This document shows, piece after piece, positions 1-8,462 of a stretch of 10,534 nt of DNA. This stretch comes from JBBQDK01 sp038319625 (GTDB lineage: Bacteria; Pseudomonadota; Gammaproteobacteria; JBBQDK01). The notes beneath the pieces were generated by a model. That model was given only the letters and a program-made list of their open reading frames with translations, was not told where the DNA came from and did no database searches. The stretch lies in contig JBBQDK010000106.1 of NCBI GenBank assembly GCA_038319625.1, forward strand, positions 1-10,534, given 5' to 3'. The position numbers were made by a program, and so were the translations under genes. How positions within the stretch are numbered: the stretch's first letter is position 1; the number at the start of each line of letters is the position of its first letter.

Positions 1-544
1 GGTAGCTGCGCCCTTCACTGTGCAGTACCGGTGCGTCGAGCAAGCGGGCCACAGCATCGGTATCCAGTGTCGCTGACATCACCAGCAGGCGCAGGTCCTC
101 ACGCAGACCACGCTGCGCATCCAGGCATAAGGCCAGGCCCAGATCAGAATCGAGATGACGCTCGTGGAATTCGTCGAAGATCACCAGACCGATACCGTCG
201 AGACCGGGATCGCTTTGCAGGTGCCGCGTGAGTATCGCCTCGGTCACCACCTCGATACGCGTGCGTGGCCCGACCCTGGACTCGAAGCGGATGCGATAGC
301 CGACGGTTTCACCGACCGCCTCGCCGAGCAGTCTCGCCATGAATATCGCCGCGGCGCGCGCCGCCAGGCGCCGCGGTTCCAGCATGATGATGCGCCCATC
401 CGCCAGCCAGGGCGCATCAAGCAACGCCAACGGCACACGGGTGGTCTTGCCCGCCCCGGGCGGCGCCTGCAAAACCAGGGTCGTGCCTGCCGCCAGTGCC
501 TGGCGCAACGGAGTGAGGATGACATCGATGGGTAAGGATGACAC
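1..544 (-). CDS. hrpB: ATP-dependent RNA helicase HrpB, N-terminal part (cut by window edge)
   Basis: DExH-box helicase of the HrpB family, a presumed RNA helicase whose exact role in bacteria is poorly known. The first 181 codons are visible; the rest lies left of the window. Reading from the right, the protein begins near SSLPIDVILTPLRQAL, the characteristic HrpB start. Walker A PPGAGKTT follows at residues 28-35, the LEPRRLAARAAA stretch (motif Ia) at about 55-66, the DEFHERH Walker B/DExH box at 124-130, and SAT of motif III at 157-159. The start is a GTG at 544-542. An in-frame TAA lies only four codons upstream (556-554), so little choice remains, and AAGG at 555-552 sits 7 bases ahead as a ribosome site. 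The gene is transcribed away from the oxidoreductase gene on the right. Family assignment is firm; the start is fairly firm. Confidence 0.93.
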   Translation of the reverse strand, partial: MSSLPIDVILTPLRQALAAGTTLVLQAPPGAGKTTRVPLALLDAPWLADGRIIMLEPRRLAARAAAIFMARLLGEAVGETVGYRIRFESRVGPRTRIEVVTEAILTRHLQSDPGLDGIGLVIFDEFHERHLDSDLGLALCLDAQRGLREDLRLLVMSATLDTDAVARLLDAPVLHSEGRSY

Positions 545-802
545 CCGCTGACCTTATGCGAATTCGAGTGAATGGATGCCGCTCATGATAACCGAGCAAT
601 GCAGATGCGCGCCAAAAAAAGAGGTATTACCTTACCTGGCCAGTCGATGGGGCCGGAGAGCGGCATGGGGGTCGCAACCAATAACACTCAAGCAAAGCTT
701 CTGTCATTGGCATTCAAACGACGGGCAAGGGCGAGGAACGTTTGCCACGTGGTATTCGACACAAAACCCTGCACCCAGTGTGTCTTTCGTCCCTGCAAGC
801 GC

Positions 803-818
803 ATACCGGTGACGGTAT
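803..818. repeat. Short perfect inverted repeat upstream of PFOR
   Basis: ATACCG (803-808), a GTGA loop, then CGGTAT (813-818) form a perfect 6-bp inverted repeat. The right arm overlaps a TATAAA hexamer (816-821) that could serve as a -10 element. The hexamer about 17-18 bases upstream (CTGCAA at 793-798) matches the -35 consensus only weakly. It could be an operator or chance; no regulator can be named. Confidence 0.3.
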
Positions 819-830
819 AAACTGCATTAT

Positions 831-844
831 CTGATCTAGATCAT
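831..844. promoter_or_regulatory. FNR/Anr-type box upstream of PFOR
   Basis: CTGATCTAGATCAT contains the perfect 12-base palindrome TGATCTAGATCA (832-843). It matches the FNR/Anr consensus TTGAT-N4-ATCAA in all bases except the outermost pair. Its centre (837.5) lies 97 bases before the PFOR start codon. If it acts as a class II activator site at -41.5, transcription would start near 879, leaving a leader of about 55 bases; the -10 there (around 867-872, CAAAGT) is poor. Anaerobic induction of an oxygen-sensitive PFOR would fit. A related NO-sensing regulator (Dnr/NnrR) could use the same kind of site. Confidence 0.6.
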
Positions 845-934
845 GGGGAGCCTGTCCATTATTTGTCAAAGTAAACCGTCTTGCCGTACCTGCAACTCGT
901 AACACGTCCACAAACCGATCCCCAGGAGTCCCGC

Positions 935-3900
935 ATGGCCGAACCGCGCATGCTCACCCTCGACGCCAACGAGGCCGCCGCCCATATCGCACACCTGCTC
1001 AGCGAAGTCTGCGCGATCTACCCGATCACGCCGGCCTCGCCGATGGGTGAATGGGCCGATGCCTGGTCGGCCGAGGGTCGCAAGAATCTCTGGGGTACGG
1101 TACCGCAGATCGTCGAACTGCAGAGTGAAGGCGGCGCTGCCGGCGCCATTCACGGCGCCTTACAGGCCGGTACGCTGGCCACCAGCTTCACGGCCTCGCA
1201 GGGTCTGTTGCTGATGATCCCCAACATGTACAAGATTGCGGGTGAATTGAGCCCCATGGTGCTGCATGTCGCGGCACGTTCGCTGGCAGTGCAGGCACTC
1301 TCGATCTTCGGCGATCACAGCGATGTCATGGCGGTGCGCAATACCGGCTTTGCCATGCTGTGCGCCAACAGCGTGCAGGAAGCGATGGATTTCGCACTGC
1401 TCGCTCATGCCGCGACCCTCGCCGGCCGTCTGCCAATCGTGCATTTCTTCGATGGTTTCCGCACCTCACATGAGGTGGCCAAAATCGAAGCGATCGAAGA
1501 TGCCACCGTGCGCGCCCTGGTCGACGATGAACTGGTCCGCGCACACCGCCGTCGCGCCCTGACTCCCGAGCGCCCGGTGCTGCGTGGCAGTTCACAGAAT
1601 CCGGATGTCTATTTCCAGGGCCGCGAGAGCGTCAATCCATACTACGAGCGTTTTCCCGACATCCTGCAAACACTCATGGACCGCTTTGCGGCACTCACCG
1701 GCCGCCAATATCGTCTGTTCGATTACGTCGGCGCAGCGGATGCCGAACACGTCATCGTACTGATGGGATCCGGTGCCGAAGCCGTGCAGGAAACGATCGA
1801 ACCGTTGGTCCGCGATGGTGCCAGGCTCGGTTTGGTAAAAGTGCGCTTGTACCGGCCGTTTGCGCCGCAGGCCTTGATTGCGGCACTGCCGGCCACGGTG
1901 TGCAAAATCGCAGTGCTCGATCGCACCAAGGAGCCGGGGTCCGACGGCGAGCCGCTGTACAAGGATGTGCTCACCGCGCTCGCCCAGGAATCCGGCAGGC
2001 CGGACAGTAAATTCGGTGGACTGCCGTGTGTGGTTGGTGGCCGTTACGGCCTCTCCTCGAAGGAATTCACGCCTGGCATGATCAAGGGTATCTACGATGA
2101 ACTGGCCAAGGAGACGCCGCGCAATCTGTTCACCGTCGGCATCATCGACGATGTCACCCACAGTAACCTTGACTGGGACTCGAACTACCGCAACGCCGGT
2201 CATGCCGATACCTTCCAGGCCTTGTTCTACGGGCTCGGTTCCGACGGCACGGTAAGCGCCAACAAGAATTCCATCAAGATCATCGGTGAATCCACAGCAC
2301 TGCACGCTCAGGGTTATTTCGTCTACGATTCGAAAAAGGCCGGCGCTGTGACCGTCTCACACTTGCGTTTCGGACCGAAGCCAATTCGTTCCAGCTATTT
2401 GATCGGCGCCAATGATGCGCGATTTGTCGCCTGTCATCAGCCAAGTTTCCTGCAGCGTTACGAAATGCTCGACAATGCCGCTAACGGTGCGGTGTTTCTG
2501 CTCAATTCACCGGCCGCGCGCGATCAGGTCTGGAACACGCTGCCGCAGAAGATGCAGCGACAGATCATCGCCAAGCATATCCGCTTCTACAGCATCGATG
2601 CCGAGCGCGTCGCCAGCGACTCCGGCATGGGCAAACGCATCAACACCATCATGCAGACCTGTTTTTTTGCCATCTCCGGCATTCTACCGCGTGAACAGGC
2701 CATTGCCGCGATCAAGCACGCCGTCGAGAAAACCTATGGCAAGAAGGGCCGGCGCATCGTCGAACTCAATTACAACGCCATCGACCAGTCCCTGGAGAAT
2801 CTGCACGAAATCAGTGTGCCGGCTACGGCGGACAGCGCGATTACCGCGCACGCTGTGGTCCCGGATCATGCCCCCGAATTCGTGCAGCGTTTTACCGCCG
2901 AACTGATCGCCGATCGCGGTGACGCCATTCCGGTGAGCCTGATGCCGGCTGACGGCAGCTTCCCGCTCGGCACCGGCGCCTATGAAAAGCGCAATCTGGC
3001 CTTGGAGATTCCGGTACTCGACGAGATCTTGTGCACACAGTGCGGCAAATGCCCCCTGGTCTGTCCGCATGCAGCGATCCGCAGCAAGTTATTCACGGAG
3101 GAACAACTGAGAAACGCGCCATCCACTTTCAAGACCGCACCGATTCGTGGCAAGGATTTTCCGGCCGGACTGCGCATTACCTATCAGGTAGCGCCTGAGG
3201 ATTGCACCGGTTGTGGCCTGTGCGTGGATATCTGCCCGATCCGCGACAAGACTAACTCCAGTCACAAGGCGCTCAACATGGCACCGCACGGACCGTTGCT
3301 CGACCAGGAACGTGTCAACTGGGAATTCTTCCTGAGCGTGCCAGAGTACGACCGGCGACAGGTCAAGGAAACCACCATCAAGGGCGCCATGCTGTTGCAA
3401 CCCTTGTTCGAATTCTCCAGCGCCTGCGTCGGATGCGGCGAGACACCATACATCAAGCTGGCGACCCAGTTGTTCGGCGATCGCATGGTGGTGGCGAATG
3501 CCACCGGCTGTTCTTCGATCTATGGCGGCAACCTGCCGACTACACCCTGGACGACCAACAAGGAAGGCCGCGGACCGGCCTGGTCGAATTCACTGTTCGA
3601 GGACAACGCGGAATTTGGTTACGGCCTGCGCGTGGCCATCGACAAACAAACGGAATACGCTCGCGAATTGCTGGAGTCACTGCGTAGCGACTTGGGCGAT
3701 GACGTAATCGATGCCCTGCTCAACGCCGACCAATCCAGCGAGGCCGGCATTCATGAGCAGCGCCTGCGTGTCACCGACCTGAATCAGCGACTGCTTGCTA
3801 TTGATACACCCACGGCACGGGAGCTGGCCAGTGTGGCGGAAAATCTCAACAAGAAAAGTGTCTGGATCATCGGAGGCGACGGCTGGGCCTACGATATCGG

Positions 3901-4558
3901 CTTCGGTGGCCTGGATCATGTGCTGTCCTCCGGCCGCAACGTCAACGTCCTGGTGCTGGATACCGAGGTGTATTCCAATACGGGTGGTCAGACCTCCAAG
4001 GCTACGCCGCGCGGCGCCGTCGCCAAATTCTCCGCGGGTGGCAAGTCCACCGCCAAGAAGGACCTGGCGCACATTGCCATGGCTTATGAGAACGTCTATG
4101 TTGCGCATGTCGCCTATGGCGCCAAGGACGTACAGACACTGCGCACCTTTATTGACGCCGAATCCTACGATGGACCTTCGCTGATCATCGCCTACTCGCC
4201 CTGCATCGCCCACGGCTATGACATGTCCTTCAATCACCAGCAACAGCAGCTGGCCGTCGACAGTGGCCACTGGCCACTGTTCCGTTACGACCCGCGCCGT
4301 GCTGTCGAAGGTCAGAACCCGTTGCGCCTCGACTCCAAGGCACCCTCAATCCCCTATCGCGACTTCATCAAGAATGAAACTCGTTTCAGCATGTTGTGGC
4401 GTTCACATCCGGAGGACGCGGAACGCTTCCTTGCGCAATCGCAGACGGAAGTCAATGAACGCTTCCATCATTACGAACAACTCGCCGGTCTGTCCTGGGA
4501 GAAAGTACCGGAGACCGATACCCCAACGGAAACCCGACAGGAGAGCGGCCATGAGTGA
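935..4558 (+). CDS. nifJ: Pyruvate:ferredoxin (flavodoxin) oxidoreductase, single-chain NifJ type
   Basis: Oxidatively decarboxylates pyruvate with CoA to acetyl-CoA and CO2, passing electrons to ferredoxin or flavodoxin; the reaction is reversible in some organisms. It is cytoplasmic and uses thiamine diphosphate plus three 4Fe-4S clusters. The product is 1207 aa. The pyruvate-binding motif YPITPASPM is at 29-37, the cofactor glutamate in QSEGG is E65, and R115 lies in HVAAR. The gamma domain (KIIGES onward) starts near 448. Ferredoxin-like cysteines are C700/703/706/710 and C757/760/763/767. Proximal-cluster cysteines are C831/C834/C859/C1090. The thiamine-binding GDGWAYDIG starts at 981, with SNTGGQ near 1014. 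ATG at 935 is chosen because AGGAG (924-928) sits 6 bases ahead; an in-frame TTG at 881 has no such site. The C-terminus ends about 117 residues after C1090, so the oxygen-protective extension of the Desulfovibrio africanus enzyme seems largely absent. The stop overlaps the next gene by 8 bases. Confidence 0.97.
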   Translation: MAEPRMLTLDANEAAAHIAHLLSEVCAIYPITPASPMGEWADAWSAEGRKNLWGTVPQIVELQSEGGAAGAIHGALQAGTLATSFTASQGLLLMIPNMYKIAGELSPMVLHVAARSLAVQALSIFGDHSDVMAVRNTGFAMLCANSVQEAMDFALLAHAATLAGRLPIVHFFDGFRTSHEVAKIEAIEDATVRALVDDELVRAHRRRALTPERPVLRGSSQNPDVYFQGRESVNPYYERFPDILQTLMDRFAALTGRQYRLFDYVGAADAEHVIVLMGSGAEAVQETIEPLVRDGARLGLVKVRLYRPFAPQALIAALPATVCKIAVLDRTKEPGSDGEPLYKDVLTALAQESGRPDSKFGGLPCVVGGRYGLSSKEFTPGMIKGIYDELAKETPRNLFTVGIIDDVTHSNLDWDSNYRNAGHADTFQALFYGLGSDGTVSANKNSIKIIGESTALHAQGYFVYDSKKAGAVTVSHLRFGPKPIRSSYLIGANDARFVACHQPSFLQRYEMLDNAANGAVFLLNSPAARDQVWNTLPQKMQRQIIAKHIRFYSIDAERVASDSGMGKRINTIMQTCFFAISGILPREQAIAAIKHAVEKTYGKKGRRIVELNYNAIDQSLENLHEISVPATADSAITAHAVVPDHAPEFVQRFTAELIADRGDAIPVSLMPADGSFPLGTGAYEKRNLALEIPVLDEILCTQCGKCPLVCPHAAIRSKLFTEEQLRNAPSTFKTAPIRGKDFPAGLRITYQVAPEDCTGCGLCVDICPIRDKTNSSHKALNMAPHGPLLDQERVNWEFFLSVPEYDRRQVKETTIKGAMLLQPLFEFSSACVGCGETPYIKLATQLFGDRMVVANATGCSSIYGGNLPTTPWTTNKEGRGPAWSNSLFEDNAEFGYGLRVAIDKQTEYARELLESLRSDLGDDVIDALLNADQSSEAGIHEQRLRVTDLNQRLLAIDTPTARELASVAENLNKKSVWIIGGDGWAYDIGFGGLDHVLSSGRNVNVLVLDTEVYSNTGGQTSKATPRGAVAKFSAGGKSTAKKDLAHIAMAYENVYVAHVAYGAKDVQTLRTFIDAESYDGPSLIIAYSPCIAHGYDMSFNHQQQQLAVDSGHWPLFRYDPRRAVEGQNPLRLDSKAPSIPYRDFIKNETRFSMLWRSHPEDAERFLAQSQTEVNERFHHYEQLAGLSWEKVPETDTPTETRQESGHE

Positions 4559-5564
4559 TCTGCGCACGCGCTATCTCGGTCTGAACCTCAGCAGTCCGCT
4601 GGTACCGTCCGCCTCGCCACTGTCACGCGATCTCGACAGCGCGCGCCGTCTCGAAGACGCCGGCGCCGCGGCCCTTGTTATGTATTCCCTGTTCGAAGAG
4701 GAATTGCGCCAGGAAGAGGAGCAGATGCTGCGGTTCCTGGACAATCAGGCCATCGGTAACGCCGAGGCCCAGAGCTTCCTCCCGCAACCGGATATCTATT
4801 CCAGCGGCCTGGAACAATATCTCGAACAGCTCACACGGTTGAAGGCGTCGCTGTCGATTCCGGTCATCGCCAGCCTCAATGGTATTTCGCTGAACGGCTG
4901 GGTGGCACATGGCCGCGAGCTCGAAGCCGCAGGTGCTGATGCACTGGAATTGAACGTCTACTATATCGCCGCCAATATCGATGAAACCAGCGAGAGCGTG
5001 GAAAATCGTTACGTGGAACTGGTACACGAGTTATGCACCCAGGTGAAAATTCCCATCACCGTGAAATTGTCCGCGCAGTTCAGCGCCATCGCCCACATGG
5101 TACAGCGGATAGAACAGGCAGGCGCGGCGGGCGTGACCTTGTTCAATCGTTTCTATCAGCCGGACATCGACCTCGAGAAATTGAAGATCATACCCTGCCT
5201 GCAACTGTCGACGTCCGCCGAGGCCCGGCTGGCAATGCGCTGGATCGCGATCCTGTACGGACGCGTGCAACTGTCACTCGCTGCCACCGGCGGCATTCAC
5301 AGCGGTACGGATGCGCTGAAAATGCTGCTTGCCGGCGCCGATGTTACACACCTGTGCAGCGCCCTGCTGAAACACGGGCCCGCATACCTCAGCGTGATCA
5401 ACCGTGAACTCAACGACTGGCTTGATGCTCACGAGTATGAATCGGTAGCACAGCTCAAAGGCAGCATGAGCTATCAGCATGCTGCCAACCCTGCTGCATT
5501 CGAACGGGCCAATTATCTCCACGTTCTGGACAGCTACAAACCGGCATCGGGTGTGCTGCGCTGA
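4551..5564 (+). CDS. Dihydroorotate dehydrogenase-like FMN protein coupled to PFOR
   Basis: A 337-aa TIM-barrel flavoprotein of the class 1 DHODH superfamily. The N-terminus reads LGLNLSSPLVPSASP (9-23), as in the family. VKLS at 171-174 keeps the lysine usually near the flavin. ATGGIHSGTDALKMLLAG (245-262) is a typical FMN-phosphate loop, followed by SALLKHGP. Two hallmarks of true dihydroorotate dehydrogenases are missing. The Asn-x-x-Cys-Pro-Asn catalytic loop reads NVYYIA (135-140), and the substrate-lysine region reads VMYSLFEE (43-50). It is therefore unlikely to make orotate. Genes annotated DHODH-like are often found beside nifJ, to my knowledge; their role is not established. The ATGAGTGA overlap with the upstream stop, and AGGAG at 4539-4543 placed 7 bases ahead, indicate translational coupling. 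An electron-transfer or accessory role with PFOR is inference. Confidence 0.88.
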   Translation: MSDLRTRYLGLNLSSPLVPSASPLSRDLDSARRLEDAGAAALVMYSLFEEELRQEEEQMLRFLDNQAIGNAEAQSFLPQPDIYSSGLEQYLEQLTRLKASLSIPVIASLNGISLNGWVAHGRELEAAGADALELNVYYIAANIDETSESVENRYVELVHELCTQVKIPITVKLSAQFSAIAHMVQRIEQAGAAGVTLFNRFYQPDIDLEKLKIIPCLQLSTSAEARLAMRWIAILYGRVQLSLAATGGIHSGTDALKMLLAGADVTHLCSALLKHGPAYLSVINRELNDWLDAHEYESVAQLKGSMSYQHAANPAAFERANYLHVLDSYKPASGVLR

Positions 5565-5674
5565 ATGCAGGACCCATTATCAGGACCTGGCAAAATGGTC
5601 TACTTAGACTCCGCCAGCGGATACCTGTTGCGTGAATTCATCCGACATCGTGAGTCAAAGTGGCAGGCATTTGG
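5565..5674. other. Convergent intergenic gap without a clear terminator
   Basis: This gap lies between two gene ends facing each other (DHODH-like on plus, acetyltransferase on minus). The only structure found is the small inverted repeat GTCTA-CT-TAGAC (598-602 and 605-609, counted from 5000). It has a two-base spacer and no following T-run, so it is not a convincing intrinsic terminator on either strand. Confidence 0.5.
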
Positions 5675-8353
5675 TCACAATACTTTTGTTACCCGCTTCA
5701 CCGAATTATCATCTTCACTGGTTTTTATTTCGAAGCCCAGACGGGTCATCAGCTTCAGCATGGGCTGATTTGCGCGCATCACCTCGCCTTCCATGCGCTC
5801 CAGACCATGATCGCGCGCCACGTCCATCAGACTGGTCAGGAGCTTGTGGGCCACACCCTTACCCTGCCACTGATCGGCCACCACCAGCGCGAACTCACAG
5901 GTCAGTCCATCGGGATTGGTGGCATAACGGGCAACGCCCAATTCGACCTCCTGGCGCGCCACTTCCGCTACGGCGATGAGCGCCATTTCCCGGTCGTAAT
6001 CGATCTGCGTAAAACGCACCAGCATGGCCGGCGTGAGTTCGTGTATCGTCTCCATGAAGCGGAAATACTTGGCTTCATCCGACAGGCCGTGAACGAAGGT
6101 CTGTTCGAGATCCGCATCCTCGGGCCGGATCGGGCGGATGGTGATATTGGTGCCATCGGGCAGTTGCCATGCGTTGACCAGATGCATCGGATAGGGGCTG
6201 ATCGCCATGTGACCGTAGCGGTCGGCACTGGGCTGATGAAAGTCAACCACAAATCGGGCATCGACTGCCAGGGCGCCGTTCTCATCCACCAGCAACGGGT
6301 TGATATCCATCTCCTTCAACCAGGGCAGTTCGCAGACCATTTCCGAAACACGCAGCAGAACACTGACCAACGCCTCCATATCAACGGCCGGCATGTGCCG
6401 GAAGTCACCCAGCAGCTTCGCTGCGCGGGTGCGCTGTATCAGATTGAGGGCGAGGTAACGGTTCAATGGCAACAGTTCGACCGCACGATCCGCCAACACT
6501 TCCACGGCCGTGCCGCCCATGCCGAACATGATGACAGGCCCGAACACGGCATCGGTGGTCACGCCCACCAGCAGTTCCCGGCCGCTCGGCTTGACCACCA
6601 TGGGCTCGATGGCGATACCGTCGATACTAGCCGCGGGACGATTGCGCTGCACCTCGTTGATGATCTCCTGATACGCCGCACGCACCGCAGCGGCATTGGC
6701 GAGATTCAAACGTACACCGCCGGAATCCGATTTGTGAGTGATGTCCGGCGAATTGACCTTCATCGCCACGGGAAATTCAAACTGTTCGGCCAACAGCAGG
6801 GCTTCCGTGGGCGAATGTGCCACTACGGTTTTCGCCACCGGAATACGAAATGCCGCCAACAATGACTTGGATTCCATTTCGTTGAGCACCTTGCGATGCT
6901 CGGCAAGCACGCTTTCTATCAGCATGCGCGCGCCCTCGATATCCGGAGCGATCTGGTGCGACAGCGGTCCTGGCATCTGCAAGAGTAACTGCTGGTTGTG
7001 GAAATAGGCGGCAAGATAGGAAAACACTTCGACCGCCGGTTCCGGAGTGCGGAAACTGGTAATACCGGCGACGACGAAAGCGTCCCGTGCGCCCATTACC
7101 TGAGTCCCTCCCATCCAACTCACCAGCAACGGCTTGGTTGATTGTCGCGCCACGTCGATTACAGCCTCGGCGACCTGCAGTGGTTGCGTCATGGCCTGTG
7201 GCGTCAGCAGCACCAGAACGCCGTCGATCTCCGAGGCGTGCATGCAGACCGTCAGGGCCGCACGGTACCGATCCGCATTGGCGTCGCCGATAATATCGAT
7301 CGGGTTGCCGTGTGACCATGTAACAGGCAATACGGCGTTCAGTTCTTCAATGGACTTTGGCGACAGCGTTACCACATCAACGCCAAGATCGGCGGCACGG
7401 TCCGCCGCCATGGCGCCGGGACCGCCACCATTGGTAACGATGGCGAGACGATTGCCACTGGGCCGGATACCTGTCGCCAATGCCCGTGCAGAAGTGAACA
7501 ATTGGGCGATACTCTGCACACGCACGGCGCCGGCGCGCTGCAGTACGGCATCGAAAACATCGTCAGCAACCATCAGCGCGTCCGTGTGTGACAGCGCCGC
7601 CCTGCCACCTGCTTCATGACGCCCGACTTTGACCACGATAACCGGCTTGATGCGGGCTGCCGCGCGCAGTGCACTCATGAAGCGGCGTGCGTTGCGGATG
7701 CCTTCTATATAGAGCAGGATCGCCTGCGTCTTGGGATCGGAGACCATAAAATCGAGGATCTCGCCAAAATCCACATCGGCCGAATCACCCAGCGATACCA
7801 CACTGGAAAATCCGACATCATTGGGCAGCGCCCAATCAAGAATCGCACTGCACAAGGCGCCCGATTGCGAAATCAATGCCAGATTACCGGGCTTGACGGC
7901 GCTATTGGTAAATGTGGCGTTGAGGCCCAGTTCGGGCCGGATCACGCCGAGGCAATTAGGCCCGATCAGTCGCAGACCATAACGCCGGGCATTCTCCATT
8001 ACGGCTTTTTCCAATGCGGCGCCGTGGGGACCTGTTTCGTGAAAACCTGCCGATAGAATCACGGCAGAGCGGACACCCTGCCGACCGCAGGCCTCTATGA
8101 TTGCCGGCACGGTCTCGGCCTTGGTGGCGATCACGGCCAGATCGATGCGCTCGGGCAACTGCTCGACCGTGGTGAAAGCCGGTTGGCCTTGAATCTCGGT
8201 ATGCTTGAGATTGACCGGGTAGCTGCGGCCCTGGTAACCGCCTTCAAGCAGATTGCGGAATACCAGGCCACCGACACTGTCCAGGCGATTGCTGGCGCCG
8301 ATCACTGCGACGGTCCGGGGCGTAAACAACGGATTGAGATAATGCTTGCCCAT
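5675..8353 (-). CDS. pat: Pat/PatZ-type protein lysine acetyltransferase (acyl-CoA synthetase-like + GNAT)
   Basis: An 892-aa protein, close to the 886 aa I recall for Salmonella Pat and E. coli YfiQ/PatZ. Those enzymes acetylate lysines of proteins such as acetyl-CoA synthetase, switching it off. Order of domains: a CoA-binding Rossmann region (TVAVIGAS, 14-21); a ligase-CoA region with ISQSGAL (161-167) and SHTDAL (255-260); an ATP-grasp domain (about 485-705) with ITHKSDSGGV (538-547) and FGMGG (610-614); and a GNAT domain (about 735-892). The acetyl-CoA loop QWQGKGVAHKLL is at 828-839, and E820 in CEFALVVAD is a candidate catalytic base. H256 and H540 sit where NDP-forming synthetases carry their phosphate-relay histidines. 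The start ATG at 8353 gives the usual HYLNPLFTPR opening; AGGGA lies 10 bases ahead. The gene is divergent from the deacetylase gene. Family is sure; the substrate is inferred. Confidence 0.94.
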   Translation of the reverse strand: MGKHYLNPLFTPRTVAVIGASNRLDSVGGLVFRNLLEGGYQGRSYPVNLKHTEIQGQPAFTTVEQLPERIDLAVIATKAETVPAIIEACGRQGVRSAVILSAGFHETGPHGAALEKAVMENARRYGLRLIGPNCLGVIRPELGLNATFTNSAVKPGNLALISQSGALCSAILDWALPNDVGFSSVVSLGDSADVDFGEILDFMVSDPKTQAILLYIEGIRNARRFMSALRAAARIKPVIVVKVGRHEAGGRAALSHTDALMVADDVFDAVLQRAGAVRVQSIAQLFTSARALATGIRPSGNRLAIVTNGGGPGAMAADRAADLGVDVVTLSPKSIEELNAVLPVTWSHGNPIDIIGDANADRYRAALTVCMHASEIDGVLVLLTPQAMTQPLQVAEAVIDVARQSTKPLLVSWMGGTQVMGARDAFVVAGITSFRTPEPAVEVFSYLAAYFHNQQLLLQMPGPLSHQIAPDIEGARMLIESVLAEHRKVLNEMESKSLLAAFRIPVAKTVVAHSPTEALLLAEQFEFPVAMKVNSPDITHKSDSGGVRLNLANAAAVRAAYQEIINEVQRNRPAASIDGIAIEPMVVKPSGRELLVGVTTDAVFGPVIMFGMGGTAVEVLADRAVELLPLNRYLALNLIQRTRAAKLLGDFRHMPAVDMEALVSVLLRVSEMVCELPWLKEMDINPLLVDENGALAVDARFVVDFHQPSADRYGHMAISPYPMHLVNAWQLPDGTNITIRPIRPEDADLEQTFVHGLSDEAKYFRFMETIHELTPAMLVRFTQIDYDREMALIAVAEVARQEVELGVARYATNPDGLTCEFALVVADQWQGKGVAHKLLTSLMDVARDHGLERMEGEVMRANQPMLKLMTRLGFEIKTSEDDNSVKRVTKVL

Positions 8354-8462
8354 GTGCGGAATTTCCCTGTCTGTCAGCGTCCAATTCTAACATGTACACA
8401 GCACATCGGAATAACAGCGGGTTTAATATAGTAGCTCGCACTCATCCAAATTGGACCTATTC
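8354..8462. promoter_or_regulatory. Shared divergent promoter region between pat and the deacetylase
   Basis: This 109-base gap separates two opposite start codons, so both promoters must lie here or inside the genes. On the minus strand TGTTAGAAT (8392-8384) is a good extended -10 element for pat, with TAGAAT matching TATAAT at 5 of 6 bases; it predicts a leader of about 25 bases. On the plus strand TATAGT (8427-8432, 5 of 6) is a -10 candidate for the deacetylase, about 30 bases before its ATG. Neither has a strong -35. No clear operator palindrome was recognised. Confidence 0.45.

Larger units (their letters stand above)
545..934. other. Divergent intergenic region between hrpB and the PFOR gene
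   Basis: This is a 390-base gap between two outward-facing start codons, so it should carry promoters for both genes. It holds a FNR-like palindrome (831-844), an inverted repeat (803-818), an 8-base palindrome CCACGTGG (745-752) and a TATAAA hexamer (816-821). Two overlapping plus-strand reading frames of about 80 codons (572-820 and 576-812) exist. They lack good ribosome sites and recognisable protein character, so I do not call them genes. Confidence 0.7.

Noticed and set aside
572..820. Two overlapping frames of 78 and 82 codons between hrpB and PFOR
   Set aside because: Neither has a good ribosome site or protein-like composition, and they overlap each other in a probable promoter region.
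1592..2305. 237-codon open frame on the minus strand
   Set aside because: It is antisense to the PFOR coding region, with no ribosome site and no recognisable domain.
4218..4550. Upstream extension of the DHODH-like gene
   Set aside because: The frame is open back into the PFOR gene, but its translation there is a basic shadow. The ATG at 4551 has AGGAG at proper spacing and gives the family's normal N-terminus.
5660..6865. 401-codon open frame on the plus strand
   Set aside because: It lies entirely antisense to the well-supported pat gene. Its His/Gln/Arg-rich product has no domain and is a typical shadow of GC-rich coding DNA.
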